In this document: in pieces, positions 27,859 to 35,289 of the stretch
Layout: the number at the start of each line of letters is the position of its first letter
Position numbering within the stretch: position 1 is the stretch's first letter
Source: Salinispora fenicalii
Lineage (GTDB): Bacteria; Actinomycetota; Actinomycetes; Mycobacteriales; Micromonosporaceae
Direction of reading: 5' to 3'
Assembly (NCBI RefSeq): GCF_000514815.1
Contig: NZ_AZWQ01000009.1
Coordinates: 263,904 to 327,903, forward strand
DNA length: 64,000 nucleotides
The notes under the pieces: model-generated
Databases searched by the model: none
What the model was told of the DNA's origin: nothing
The model's input: the letters and a program-made list of their open reading frames with translations, nothing else
Made by a program: the position numbers and the translations under genes

Positions 27859-28584
27859 GTGAGCCTCACCCTGTTGCCCGCCGTTGATGTCGCTGACGGG
27901 CAAGCGGTCCGGTTGGTGCAGGGCGCCGCCGGTAGCGAGACCGTCTACGGCGATCCTTTCGATGCTGCGTTGGCGTGGCAGCGGGACGGAGCGGAGTGGA
28001 TTCACCTGGTTGACCTGGATGCGGCCTTCGGTCGGGGCTCCAACGCGGAGCTCCTCGCCGACGTGGTGCGTCGCCTGGACGCGCGGGTGGAACTCTCCGG
28101 CGGGATCCGGGACGATGCCTCGTTGCGGGCCGCGCTGGCGACTGGGGCCACTCGGGTCAACATTGGCACCGCCGCCCTGGAGGATCCCCAGTGGTGCGAT
28201 CGGGTCTGCGGCGAGTACGGCGACCGGGTGGCGATCGGCCTCGACGTGCGTGGGCAGACCCTGTCCGCCCGGGGCTGGACCCGGGACGGCGGCGACCTGT
28301 GGGAGGTGCTGGCGCGGCTGGACCGGGCCGGTGCCTCCCGGTACGTGGTCACCGACATCACCAAGGACGGCACGATGCGTGGGCCGAACCTGGGGCTGCT
28401 CCGGGAGGTCTGCGCCCGTACCAGCGCTCCGGTGATCGCGTCCGGTGGTGTCTCGACCCTGGCCGATCTGCGCGCGCTGGCCGCCCTGGAGTCGGCCGGG
28501 GTGGAGGGGGTAATCGCCGGCAAGGCGCTGTACGCGGGTGCCTTCACCGTGGCCGAGGCGTTGCGGACATTGGCGGACGCCTGA
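27859..28584 (+). CDS. priA: PriA bifunctional HisA/TrpF isomerase
   Basis: Actinobacterial (beta-alpha)8 isomerase acting on both ProFAR (histidine) and PRA (tryptophan). The 241 residues have the two catalytic aspartates, D10 in LPAVDVADG and D129 in GLDVRGQ. The loop [14 protein letters not shown] is the PriA-type form of this region rather than the usual HisA form. No trpF is found in the trp genes of this window, consistent with dual function. GTG 27859 follows a strong GAGGAG. The last codons are part of a 31-bp duplication. Confidence 0.93.
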   Translation: MSLTLLPAVDVADGQAVRLVQGAAGSETVYGDPFDAALAWQRDGAEWIHLVDLDAAFGRGSNAELLADVVRRLDARVELSGGIRDDASLRAALATGATRVNIGTAALEDPQWCDRVCGEYGDRVAIGLDVRGQTLSARGWTRDGGDLWEVLARLDRAGASRYVVTDITKDGTMRGPNLGLLREVCARTSAPVIASGGVSTLADLRALAALESAGVEGVIAGKALYAGAFTVAEALRTLADA

Positions 28585-28621
28585 TTTCACCCGGCGGACG
28601 CTGGCGGACGCCTGATTCCAC
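28571..28621. repeat. 31-bp partial tandem duplication spanning the priA stop codon
   Basis: TGGCGGACGCCTGATT at the end of priA, with its TGA stop, recurs 31 bp later at 28602. The remaining 210 bp to the next gene hold no other recognised feature except the palindrome at 28782. Confidence 0.7.
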
Positions 28622-28781
28622 CGCGCCGAGATTTCCCAAGCCCTCCGGGATCTGCACCGGCGGGCATTGACCGACGCCTGTTTCCGCCCGGTGCCCTTGC
28701 CGTGCTGCCCTCCACCGGCAACGCCCGCCAGCGGGTGGTGTGTTGTCCCTCGTGCCGGTGGTTGCGGAGCCAGGATGGCAC

Positions 28782-28823
28782 GTAGCGCGCAGTTCGGTTG
28801 TGCACAACTGAACTGCGCGCTAC
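28782..28823. promoter_or_regulatory. 42-bp near-perfect palindrome over the ohrR-like promoter
   Basis: Two 21-bp arms (28782-28802 and 28803-28823) are reverse complements with one mismatch and no spacer; the core is TTGTGCACAA. The -35 TTGTGC (28798-28803) lies at its centre and the -10 TACATT (28821-28826, spacer 17) at its right edge, 6 nt before GTG 28833. A dimeric regulator bound here would block the whole promoter, so it is probably the autoregulatory operator of the adjacent MarR-family gene. Confidence 0.82.
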
Positions 28824-28832
28824 ATTTTTCTA

Positions 28833-29282
28833 GTGACCGATGATTTGGTGCTGCGGCGGCAGGTGTGCTTCGCGCTCTACACCGCGTCGCGCGCCATGGT
28901 CGATGTCTACCGGCCCATCCTCGCCGAGTTCGGGCTGACCTATCCGCAGTATCTCGTGCTGTTGGTGCTTTGGGAGGGCGAACCGGAGCAGCCGCCGACG
29001 GTCTCTGGCCTCGGCGCCCGGCTGCAGCTGGACTCCGGAACGCTCTCCCCGCTGCTCAAGCGGCTGGAGGCGGCGGGCCTGGTGGTCCGGCGGCGGTCGG
29101 CGGCTGATGAGCGACGGGTGGCGGTGGAGCTGACGCCGGCGGGGCGGGCCCTGCGCGAACGCGTGGCCGAGGTTCCTCGGCAGCTGGCGCAGGCGACCGG
29201 GCTCAGCGCCGACGATCTCGTCGTCCTGCGCGACGCTCTCACTCGGATCACCAGCACGATCCATCAACACAAGGAGCAGTAG
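28833..29282 (+). CDS. MarR-family regulator of the OhrR (organic peroxide sensor) type
   Basis: 149-residue winged-helix repressor. It has the features of one-Cys OhrR proteins: a conserved N-terminal cysteine (C12) in RRQVCFALYTASRAM, a downstream Tyr pair (DVYRPIL, LTYPQYL), then the recognition region LGARLQLDSGTLSPLLKRLE and wing VVRRRSAADERRV. In OhrR this cysteine is oxidised by organic hydroperoxides, releasing DNA. No ohr peroxidase gene is adjacent; the partner is a reductase 5 bp downstream. The start is leaderless (TACATT 6 nt upstream). Confidence 0.88.
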   Translation: MTDDLVLRRQVCFALYTASRAMVDVYRPILAEFGLTYPQYLVLLVLWEGEPEQPPTVSGLGARLQLDSGTLSPLLKRLEAAGLVVRRRSAADERRVAVELTPAGRALRERVAEVPRQLAQATGLSADDLVVLRDALTRITSTIHQHKEQ

Positions 29283-29287
29283 CAATC

Positions 29288-30292
29288 ATGAGCAATACCG
29301 CCAACCGTGAGATCCAGCTAGCCTCGCGGCCGCAGGGTTGGCCGACCGAGGAGAACTTCCGGTTGGTCTCCACCGACATCCCCACCCCGGGTCCGGGGCA
29401 GATCGTGGTCCGGAACACCTTCATTTCCGTCGATCCATACATGCGGGGACGGATGAATGACGTTGCGTCCTACGTCCCGCCGTTCGCGCTGGACGCACCG
29501 CTCGACGGCGGGGCGGTCGGTGAGGTGGTGGCGAGCGAGGCCGACGGCTTCGCCCTCGGCGACACCGTGCTCCATGGGCTCGGCTGGCGGGAGTACGCGC
29601 TGCTGGACGCAACGACCGTCCGGAAGGTCGACCCTGCCCTCGCCCCGGTCAGCACGTACCTCGGGGTGCTGGGAATGACCGGGCTCACCGCGTACGCCGG
29701 ACTGCTCGAGGTCGCCGCGATGCAGCCGGGGGAGACCGTCTTCGTCTCTGGGGCGGCCGGCGCGGTGGGCAGCATGGTCGGCCAGATCGCCAAGCTTCGC
29801 GGCGCAGGCCGGGTGGTCGGCAGCGCCGGCTCGCCGGCCAAGGTCGAGCGGCTGCAGGCGCTCGGCTTCGACGCTGCCTTCGACTACCGCGACGGCCCGG
29901 TGCGAGAGTCGCTGGGTGCCGCCGCGCCGGACGGGATCGACGTCTACTTCGACAATGTGGGCGGCGAGCACCTGGAGGCGGCGATCGGTGCGATGCGGCA
30001 GAACGGCCGGGCCGCGATCTGCGGGATGATCGCGCAGTACAACGCGACCGAGCCGCCGGCCGCCCCGCGTAACCTGGCAATGATCATCAGCAAGCGGCTC
30101 ACCCTGCGCGGCTTCATCGTCTCCGACCACGGGCAGCTGGGCGAGCAGTTCGTGCAGGAGGTCGGCGGCTGGCTGCGCGACGGGAAGCTCAGCTACGACG
30201 AGACGATCATTGACGGCATCGAGAACGCTCCGGCGGCCTTCCTGGGCCTGCTCCGCGGCGAGAACCTTGGCAAGATGCTGGTCCGGGTGTGA
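29288..30292 (+). CDS. NADP-dependent MDR-family oxidoreductase (alkenal/curcumin reductase type)
   Basis: Zinc-free medium-chain reductase of the leukotriene B4 dehydrogenase/CurA group, which reduces alpha,beta-unsaturated carbonyls. The 334 residues have SVDPYMRGRM near the N terminus, LGMTGLTAYAGL, the nucleotide loop VSGAAGAVGSMVGQIAKL, and DVYFDNVGGEHL. No catalytic-zinc cysteine set is present. It follows the ohrR-like gene by 5 bp and is probably under its control, which would make it part of a peroxide or reactive-carbonyl response. Confidence 0.9.
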   Translation: MSNTANREIQLASRPQGWPTEENFRLVSTDIPTPGPGQIVVRNTFISVDPYMRGRMNDVASYVPPFALDAPLDGGAVGEVVASEADGFALGDTVLHGLGWREYALLDATTVRKVDPALAPVSTYLGVLGMTGLTAYAGLLEVAAMQPGETVFVSGAAGAVGSMVGQIAKLRGAGRVVGSAGSPAKVERLQALGFDAAFDYRDGPVRESLGAAAPDGIDVYFDNVGGEHLEAAIGAMRQNGRAAICGMIAQYNATEPPAAPRNLAMIISKRLTLRGFIVSDHGQLGEQFVQEVGGWLRDGKLSYDETIIDGIENAPAAFLGLLRGENLGKMLVRV

Positions 30293-30333
30293 GCAGGAGT
30301 CCTCTCGCCCCGGCGATAGGGACGTAGGTTGAT

Positions 30334-30388
30334 CAACGCGATCCGCCAGTGACTGGCCGTACACGATGACCGCTGGCGGATCGCGTTG
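30334..30388. promoter_or_regulatory. 16-bp perfect inverted repeat upstream of hisF
   Basis: 30334-30349 (CAACGCGATCCGCCAG) and 30373-30388 are perfect reverse complements, 23 nt apart. The right arm fits exactly between a -35-like TGACCG (30367-30372) and the hisF -10 (30391), so it may be an operator; as RNA it could also end the upstream reductase transcript 40 nt after its stop codon. Confidence 0.65.
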
Positions 30389-30390
30389 GC

Positions 30391-30396
30391 TAGGCT
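30391..30396 (+). promoter_or_regulatory. Leaderless -10 (TAGGCT) of hisF
   Basis: TAGGCT ends 6 nt before ATG 30403. There is no Shine-Dalgarno. It shows hisF has its own promoter, independent of the hisD operon. Confidence 0.55.
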
Positions 30397-30402
30397 GGCG
30401 GC

Positions 30403-31170
30403 ATGTCCCCGGCCATACGCGTGATTCCCTGCCTCGACGTGGACGCCGGGCGGGTGGTCAAGGGCGTCCACTTCCGTAACCTGCGGGACGCGGGTGACCC
30501 GGTGGAGCGGGCCGCGGCGTACCACCGGGCGGGCGCTGATGAGCTGACGTTCCTGGATGTCACCGCCTCCGTGAGTGACCGCGGCACGATGCTGGATGTG
30601 GTCCGCCGCACCGCGGAGTCAGTCTTTATTCCGCTCACCGTCGGTGGCGGAGTGCGGCAGGTCAGTGACGTTGACGCGCTGCTGCGCGCGGGCGCGGACA
30701 AAGTCGGCGTGAACACCGCGGCGATCACCCGCCCCGAGTTGATCGCTGAGATCGCGGAGCGATTCGGCCGGCAGGTGCTGGTGCTCTCCCTCGACGTGCG
30801 GCGCGCCTCCTCCACCGCCACGACCAGCGGGTTCGAGGTGACCACGCACGGCGGCCGGCGTGGTACCGGCATCGATGCCATCGAGTGGGCTCGGCGCGGC
30901 GCCGAGCTGGGCGCGGGTGAGATCCTGCTCAACTCGATGGATGCTGACGGCACCAAGGCCGGCTTTGACCTGGAGCTGATTCGTGCGGTGCGGGCGGTGG
31001 TGAACGTGCCGCTGGTCGCCAGCGGGGGCGCCGGCGAGGCGGGTCACTTCCCACCGGCGATCGAAGCCGGCGCCGACGCGGTGCTCGCCGCGAGCGTCTT
31101 CCACTTCGGCCAACTCACCGTCGGCGACGTTAAGGACGCGCTTCGCGAGGCCGGTTACCCGGTCCGCTGA
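30403..31170 (+). CDS. hisF: Imidazole glycerol phosphate synthase cyclase subunit, HisF
   Basis: (Beta-alpha)8 cyclase that partners HisH. The 255 residues have the catalytic pair D12 ([14 protein letters not shown]) and D131 (LSLDVRR), plus [24 protein letters not shown] and [12 protein letters not shown]. The Ala/Ser-rich stretch [19 protein letters not shown] is the expected insertion region. It is separated from hisH by priA and the ohrR-like/reductase pair. Confidence 0.96.
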   Translation: MSPAIRVIPCLDVDAGRVVKGVHFRNLRDAGDPVERAAAYHRAGADELTFLDVTASVSDRGTMLDVVRRTAESVFIPLTVGGGVRQVSDVDALLRAGADKVGVNTAAITRPELIAEIAERFGRQVLVLSLDVRRASSTATTSGFEVTTHGGRRGTGIDAIEWARRGAELGAGEILLNSMDADGTKAGFDLELIRAVRAVVNVPLVASGGAGEAGHFPPAIEAGADAVLAASVFHFGQLTVGDVKDALREAGYPVR

Positions 31171-31201
31171 CCCGCCTCGCCGGCCGGCGGGCCGGCGGGA
31201 C

Positions 31202-31296
31202 GGCGGCGCCTGTCAGTCTCGGCGGCGCCTGTCAGTCTCGGCGGCGCCTGTCAGTCTCGGCGGCGCCTGTCAGTCCCGGCGGTGCCTGTCAGTCCC
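31202..31296. repeat. Five-copy 19-bp tandem repeat after hisF
   Basis: Five units of GGCGGCGCCTGTCAGTCTC (last two with CCC endings) run head to tail. On the minus strand each unit contains the sequence of the stop codon that ends the gene at 31289-31750, so the array looks like duplicated 3' end sequence. It lies between two convergent genes. Confidence 0.85.
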
Positions 31297-31750
31297 GGCG
31301 GGCGTGATTCTTGGGGGAACGTCGCGGCGTCGGGATGGAACGTACCGCGTACTCCTGGACCGCCGCCGCGTGTTCGGCCTCGTCCAGATGCCAGTCCGCG
31401 TCGCCCGGGGTGTGCCGACGGCTCAACACGCCCTGCACGGTGTCGACCGTGGTGGCCAGGCCGGCGTGGGGGCGGGTGCGCCAGAGCCGTTCCCCCTCCG
31501 GTGTGATCCGGAACCAGCCGTCGGTGACGCTGACCAGGCCGGTGCCGACCAACCGGCGGATGGCAACCTCGACCTCCTGCCGTTCGGGGATCGCGCGATT
31601 GAGGTGGTCGGCGGTGGAGAGAACGTCGGCGAGACGGACGCCTAAGGGCCGCCGGCTGGACGCTGCTCGACGGTGCCGGCCGGCGCCATGTGCGATCACC
31701 AACGAAACGAAGATCCATGCGTCCGTCCACTGCCACTGTCTCTCCCCCAT
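31289..31750 (-). CDS. Hypothetical winged-helix-like protein
   Basis: Function not recognised. The 153 residues from ATG 31750 begin MGERQWQWTDAWIFVSLVIA and contain a helix-turn-helix-like stretch (VRLADVLSTADHLNRAIPERQEVEVAIRRLVGTGLVSVTDGWFRIT) that reads like a winged-helix fold with a wing at TPEGERLW. The basic tail ends in the repeat array. A weak CACAAT lies 6 nt before the ATG. Upstream open sequence in the same frame belongs to antisense of the yczE-like gene and is rejected. Confidence 0.7.
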   Translation of the reverse strand: MGERQWQWTDAWIFVSLVIAHGAGRHRRAASSRRPLGVRLADVLSTADHLNRAIPERQEVEVAIRRLVGTGLVSVTDGWFRITPEGERLWRTRPHAGLATTVDTVQGVLSRRHTPGDADWHLDEAEHAAAVQEYAVRSIPTPRRSPKNHARRD

Positions 31751-31893
31751 GGCCAGATTGTGCCGATCCCGCGCCGGAAAGGAAACACCTCCTCTCATTG
31801 GGCTACAACGGGTCGTCCGGTGCGTCGCTAGCGGTAGGCCGGACAGCCGCTGGGGGTCGGGCGTGACGGGGACGGTGCGCGGGAGTGCACGGC

Positions 31894-32550
31894 TCAACCG
31901 GAAGCCGGGACTGGGGTGGAGGTGGGCGGGGTGGGGGTGGGCGGAGGAGGGACCGTCACGCGGGGCAGCACGAACTGGGTCAGCGGGCCGATGGCCAGGG
32001 CGTACGCCACCGTGCCGGGGCCGACCGCGCCGCCGAGCAGCCAGCCCAGCCCCAGTACGGCGACCTCGATGGTGGTGCGGACGAGCCGAATCGAGAATCG
32101 TGGCCGGCGGGCGACGAAGCCGGTCATCAGGCCGTCGCGGGGGCCGGGGCCGAGCCGGGTGCCGAGATAGAGTCCGGTCGCCGTGCCGTTGGCGACGATC
32201 CCGCCGACGAGTAGGGCGATTCGGGTGGCGAGCGGCAGGTCCGCCGGTAGCAGGGCGAGAGTGGCGTCCACCACGAGCCCGACCACCACCACATTGCTGA
32301 CCGTGCCGAGGCCCGGCCGCTGCCGCAGCGGGATCCACAGCAGCAGCACCAGCGTCCCGACCGCGATGGTCACCGTGCCGAAGGAGAGCCCGGTGTGCCC
32401 GGCGATCCCTTGGTGGAAGACGTCCCAGGGGTCCAGGCCGAGGCCGGAGCGGATCAACAGGGCCATGCTCACGCCGTAGAGGGTGAGCCCCGCGTAGAGC
32501 TGGGTCAGCCGTCGCGTGGGCCGATAGCTGAGATTGCCAATCTGGTTCAC
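31894..32550 (-). CDS. YczE family membrane protein
   Basis: Membrane protein of the YczE/YyaS group, function unknown, commonly encoded beside a MocR-type regulator as here. The 218 residues from GTG 32550 have about five hydrophobic helices; GLGLDPWDVFHQGIAGHTGLSFG, NGTATGLYLGTRLGPGPRDGLM and the Arg-rich RPRFSIRLVRTTIE are conserved-looking. The C-terminal tail is a Pro/Thr repeat. The leaderless -10 supports GTG 32550; a TTG at 32571 is rejected. Confidence 0.87.
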   Translation of the reverse strand: MNQIGNLSYRPTRRLTQLYAGLTLYGVSMALLIRSGLGLDPWDVFHQGIAGHTGLSFGTVTIAVGTLVLLLWIPLRQRPGLGTVSNVVVVGLVVDATLALLPADLPLATRIALLVGGIVANGTATGLYLGTRLGPGPRDGLMTGFVARRPRFSIRLVRTTIEVAVLGLGWLLGGAVGPGTVAYALAIGPLTQFVLPRVTVPPPPTPTPPTSTPVPASG

Positions 32551-32595
32551 GCATGCCAATCTAGTGGCCAATCAAGTAACAAGTAGAGCCAATGT
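32536..32595. promoter_or_regulatory. Divergent control region with four GCCAAT direct repeats
   Basis: GCCAATCT (32536), GCCAATCT (32555), GCCAATCA (32567) and GCCAATGT (32588) lie in the same orientation between and over the starts of the yczE-like and mocR-like genes. MocR-type regulators are known to bind direct repeats. The yczE -10, TAGATT on the minus strand (32558-32563), is 7 nt before its GTG and overlaps the second repeat. Confidence 0.7.
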
Positions 32596-32611
32596 TGGTG
32601 GAGTGGCCCCC

Positions 32612-34069
32612 ATGACGAGTCAGATACGCGGAACCCAATTGACCCGGCTGCTCGGCCAGTGGCATGCGCTCCCCGGTCGTCGGCGCAGCCCCGACTATGC
32701 GGCACTCGCCGCCGCCATCCGGGGGCTGCTCGCCGACGGGCGGCTTCCGCTGGGCGCCCGCCTGCCAGCCGAGCGCGAGCTGGCCGAGGCCCTGCGGATC
32801 AGCCGCACCACGGTCACCGCGGCGTATCGGGAACTCCGGGACAGCGGCCACCTCGCCAGCCGGCGGGGCGCGGGCAGCTGGACCATGCTTCCCGGCAACC
32901 ACCGGATGGCGGGTAGCGGCCTGTGGACTCCGCTGGACGATCGCGAGATGCTTGATCTTGGAGTCGCGGCCCTGGCCGCCCCGCCCGAGCTGCTGCCCGC
33001 CGCCCAAAGCGCCGCCGCAGACCTGCCCCGCTACCTGGGTGGTGCGGGCTACCACCCGACCGGTATCAGTGAACTGCGGGAGGCCATCGCCCGCACGTAC
33101 GACGAACGGGGCCTACCCACCTCACCCGAGCAGGTCATGGTTACCAATGGCACCCAGCACGCCCTGGACCTGGTGCTCCGTCTCACGCACAGTCCGGGCA
33201 GCAGCGTCCTGGTGGAGGCGCCCAGCTACCCGAACGCCCTGGCCGCGCTGCACGCTCGACGGGCCCGCATCAGTACTCACGGCCTCGCCCCGGATGCCCT
33301 CGGCTGGGACGCTGACCTCCTGCTGGGTGCCCTCCGCCAGGGGCGACCCAAGCTGGCCTACCTGATCCCCGACTTTCAGAACCCGACCGGCCACCTGATG
33401 TCGGCCCAGCTGCGGGAACGGCTGGTCTCCACCGCACACGCCGTCGGCTCCGAACTAGTGATCGATGAGTCGTTTGTGGACCTGTCCCTGGCCGATGGGG
33501 TGATGCCTCCGCCCACGGCCAGCTTCGACCGACACTCCCGGGTACTCACCGTCGGGGGGATGAGCAAGGCCTACTGGGGCGGTCTGCGGATCGGCTGGAT
33601 CCGGGCATCCGCGCCACAGGTGCAGCGGCTCGCCGCCGTCCGGGTCGGGGTGGACATGGCGAGTCCGGTGTTGGACCAGTTGGTTGCCGTCCACCTACTG
33701 GCGCAGGGGCCGGCGATCGTGGCAGCCCGGCGAGTCCAGCTCACTGCGCAGCGGGACGTCTTGCTCGGTGCCCTCGCCGAGCGCCTGCCCGAGTGGCGGG
33801 TGACCGTGCCGCACGGCGGAGTCAACCTCTGGGCGGAACTCGACGGTCCGGTCTCCAGCGCACTCGCCCGCGCCGCCGAGCAGGTGGGCGTTCGCCTCGC
33901 CCCCGGCCCTCGGTTCGGTCTGGACGGGACGCTGGAACGCTTCCTGAGGTTGCCGTTCACTCTGCCGGAGGCCGATTTGGTGGAGGCGGTCGACCGGCTC
34001 GCCGCCGTCCGCTACGACCTGGACCGCGCCGGCCGGCCGCAGTGGTTCCAGCCGGCAGTCATCGCCTGA
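32612..34069 (+). CDS. MocR-type (GntR/aminotransferase fusion) transcription regulator, YczR-like
   Basis: Chimeric regulator: a GntR winged helix at about residues 25-90 (LGARLPAERELAEALRISRTTVTAAYREL) joined by a linker to a fold-type I aminotransferase-like domain of about 370 residues. PLP-binding features are NGTQHALDL, PDFQNPTG and GGMSKAYWGGLRIG with the Schiff-base Lys. ATG 32612 is preceded by GGTGGAG. By analogy with YczR/YczE pairs it likely controls the divergent membrane gene through the GCCAAT repeats; the effector is unknown. Confidence 0.92.
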   Translation: MTSQIRGTQLTRLLGQWHALPGRRRSPDYAALAAAIRGLLADGRLPLGARLPAERELAEALRISRTTVTAAYRELRDSGHLASRRGAGSWTMLPGNHRMAGSGLWTPLDDREMLDLGVAALAAPPELLPAAQSAAADLPRYLGGAGYHPTGISELREAIARTYDERGLPTSPEQVMVTNGTQHALDLVLRLTHSPGSSVLVEAPSYPNALAALHARRARISTHGLAPDALGWDADLLLGALRQGRPKLAYLIPDFQNPTGHLMSAQLRERLVSTAHAVGSELVIDESFVDLSLADGVMPPPTASFDRHSRVLTVGGMSKAYWGGLRIGWIRASAPQVQRLAAVRVGVDMASPVLDQLVAVHLLAQGPAIVAARRVQLTAQRDVLLGALAERLPEWRVTVPHGGVNLWAELDGPVSSALARAAEQVGVRLAPGPRFGLDGTLERFLRLPFTLPEADLVEAVDRLAAVRYDLDRAGRPQWFQPAVIA

Positions 34070-34130
34070 ACCGTCGCAGCGCCGGTGGAAGTCGCCCCGG
34101 GCGGTCGGTCCCGCTGGGAAACTAGCCGCG

Positions 34131-34433
34131 TGGAGCGCGAGAACCTGGTGCGCGTACTTCGACAGTCTCGCGGTCGGGATGGAGCACGCCCTGTACCGGA
34201 CCCGGGATCCGGATGCGCGGCGCGGACTCGCCCGCTACGCCTACACCTATCTGCATCTGCCGTTGGTGGCGGGGAATGTCCTGTTCGCCCTGGCCCTGAA
34301 GCGGCTGTTGCATGATCTGGCGGATCCGCGGACGCCGGCCTGGGGGCTGCCCCTGCCGGTCATCGGGACGGCGCTGCGAGAACAGTTGGCGGCCGAGGCC
34401 AAGCAGGACGAGTGGCGCGGCCAGAACCTGTGA
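34131..34433 (+). pseudogene. Remnant of a low-temperature-requirement A (LtrA) membrane protein
   Basis: The frame reads WCAYFDSLAVGMEHALYR then LARYAYTYLHLPLVAGNVLFALAL, which matches the central part of LtrA proteins (a conserved YTYLHLPLVAG helix). Everything before WCAYFD and after the next helix is missing; the rest is a non-homologous tail ending at 34433. The normal protein is about 370-400 residues, so this is a fragment. It lies 61 bp after the mocR-like gene. The remaining 34434-34530 holds nothing recognised. Confidence 0.6.
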
Positions 34434-34530
34434 CCAGCCCCGAATCGCCGGCCAAGACGGCAGAATATTTCCGCCGTCCGGCCGGGTCAGGTGCAGCTGG
34501 CCGGTGGAACTTTCCGACCGCGCGGGCGGA

Positions 34531-35160
34531 TCACAGTCCCAACTGGGCGTTGCGCAGTCGGTCGGCCGGTCCCGCCGGCCCGTCGATCTGCACCCGCGCC
34601 GCCCGTTGCCGTCCGCTCAGGAAGAGCACCAGCTCGCTGGGCGCAGCCATCAACCGGAGCTGCTCGTCGCCCCGCCCGGCGGGTCGCTGCCCGTACCCCG
34701 GGGCCTGGACCAGCACTTCGGCGGGGAAGCGGCGCAGCGTCAGCCGGGCTAGCCCCGCTGCCCGGCGCCACAGCGCCTGTTGTAACCCCGCCGGCAGGTC
34801 GCGGGGCTGCCAGTCGGCTTGTGCCCGGCGCACGTCCTCGTGGTGGATGAAGAACTCCATCGTGTTGGCCGCCTCGTCGAGCAGCGGATTGCTGATCGGG
34901 CTCCACACCGGCGGCCGACGTACCTGGTCAACCAGGCTTTCCCAGGGGCGGGCGGCGAGCTGTCGGCGGACCCGCTCGGCGTAGTCGCGCAGCGGCGGTA
35001 GCAGGATGCCGGCGGCCGCGTCCGGGCGGCGTTCCCGCAGCACCAGGTGGGCGGCGAGGTCCCGGGTGGTCCAGCCCGCGTTGAGTGTCGGTGCGTCCGG
35101 TCCCAGCGTCTGCATAAGGTCGGCGAGCGTTGTCCGCTCCGATCGGGCGTACTGCGGCAT
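34531..35160 (-). CDS. TIGR03085-type metal-binding protein (DinB/mycothiol maleylpyruvate isomerase fold)
   Basis: 209-residue helical-bundle protein. Features are the N-terminal YARSERTTLADLMQTLGPDAPTLNAGWTTRDLAAHLVLRERRPDA pattern with Trp and His in TTRDLAAHLV, and EFFIHHEDVRRAQ, which supplies further metal-type histidines. Actinobacterial members often act with mycothiol, but the substrate is unknown. ATG 35160 is supported by TACCAT 6 nt upstream on the minus strand (35167-35172), a leaderless arrangement. Confidence 0.82.
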   Translation of the reverse strand: MPQYARSERTTLADLMQTLGPDAPTLNAGWTTRDLAAHLVLRERRPDAAAGILLPPLRDYAERVRRQLAARPWESLVDQVRRPPVWSPISNPLLDEAANTMEFFIHHEDVRRAQADWQPRDLPAGLQQALWRRAAGLARLTLRRFPAEVLVQAPGYGQRPAGRGDEQLRLMAAPSELVLFLSGRQRAARVQIDGPAGPADRLRNAQLGL

Positions 35161-35289
35161 GCCCTGATGGTAGGCCCAGCACGTTCGGCTGCGCCGGTTG
35201 CATCGCACCGGATGGCCGCCCGAGTCGGCATACCTGGTTTCGGCTGGTAAGGATGGGAGAGATAATGGCGACTTACGGCGGGGGAGAAC

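Noticed and set aside
25852..28590. 912-codon minus-strand open frame
   Set aside because: Antisense to hisC, hisB, hisH and priA; composition is typical of a GC-rich shadow frame and no domain is recognisable.
31202..31296. CRISPR-like array
   Set aside because: The units are directly adjacent with no spacers, and no cas genes are near. The same holds for the arrays at 16541, 39095 and 57387.
31289..32554. 421-codon minus-strand frame joining the yczE region to the 31289 gene
   Set aside because: The upstream part is an out-of-frame reading of the yczE-like gene on the same strand; only the last 153 codons from ATG 31750 look like a protein.
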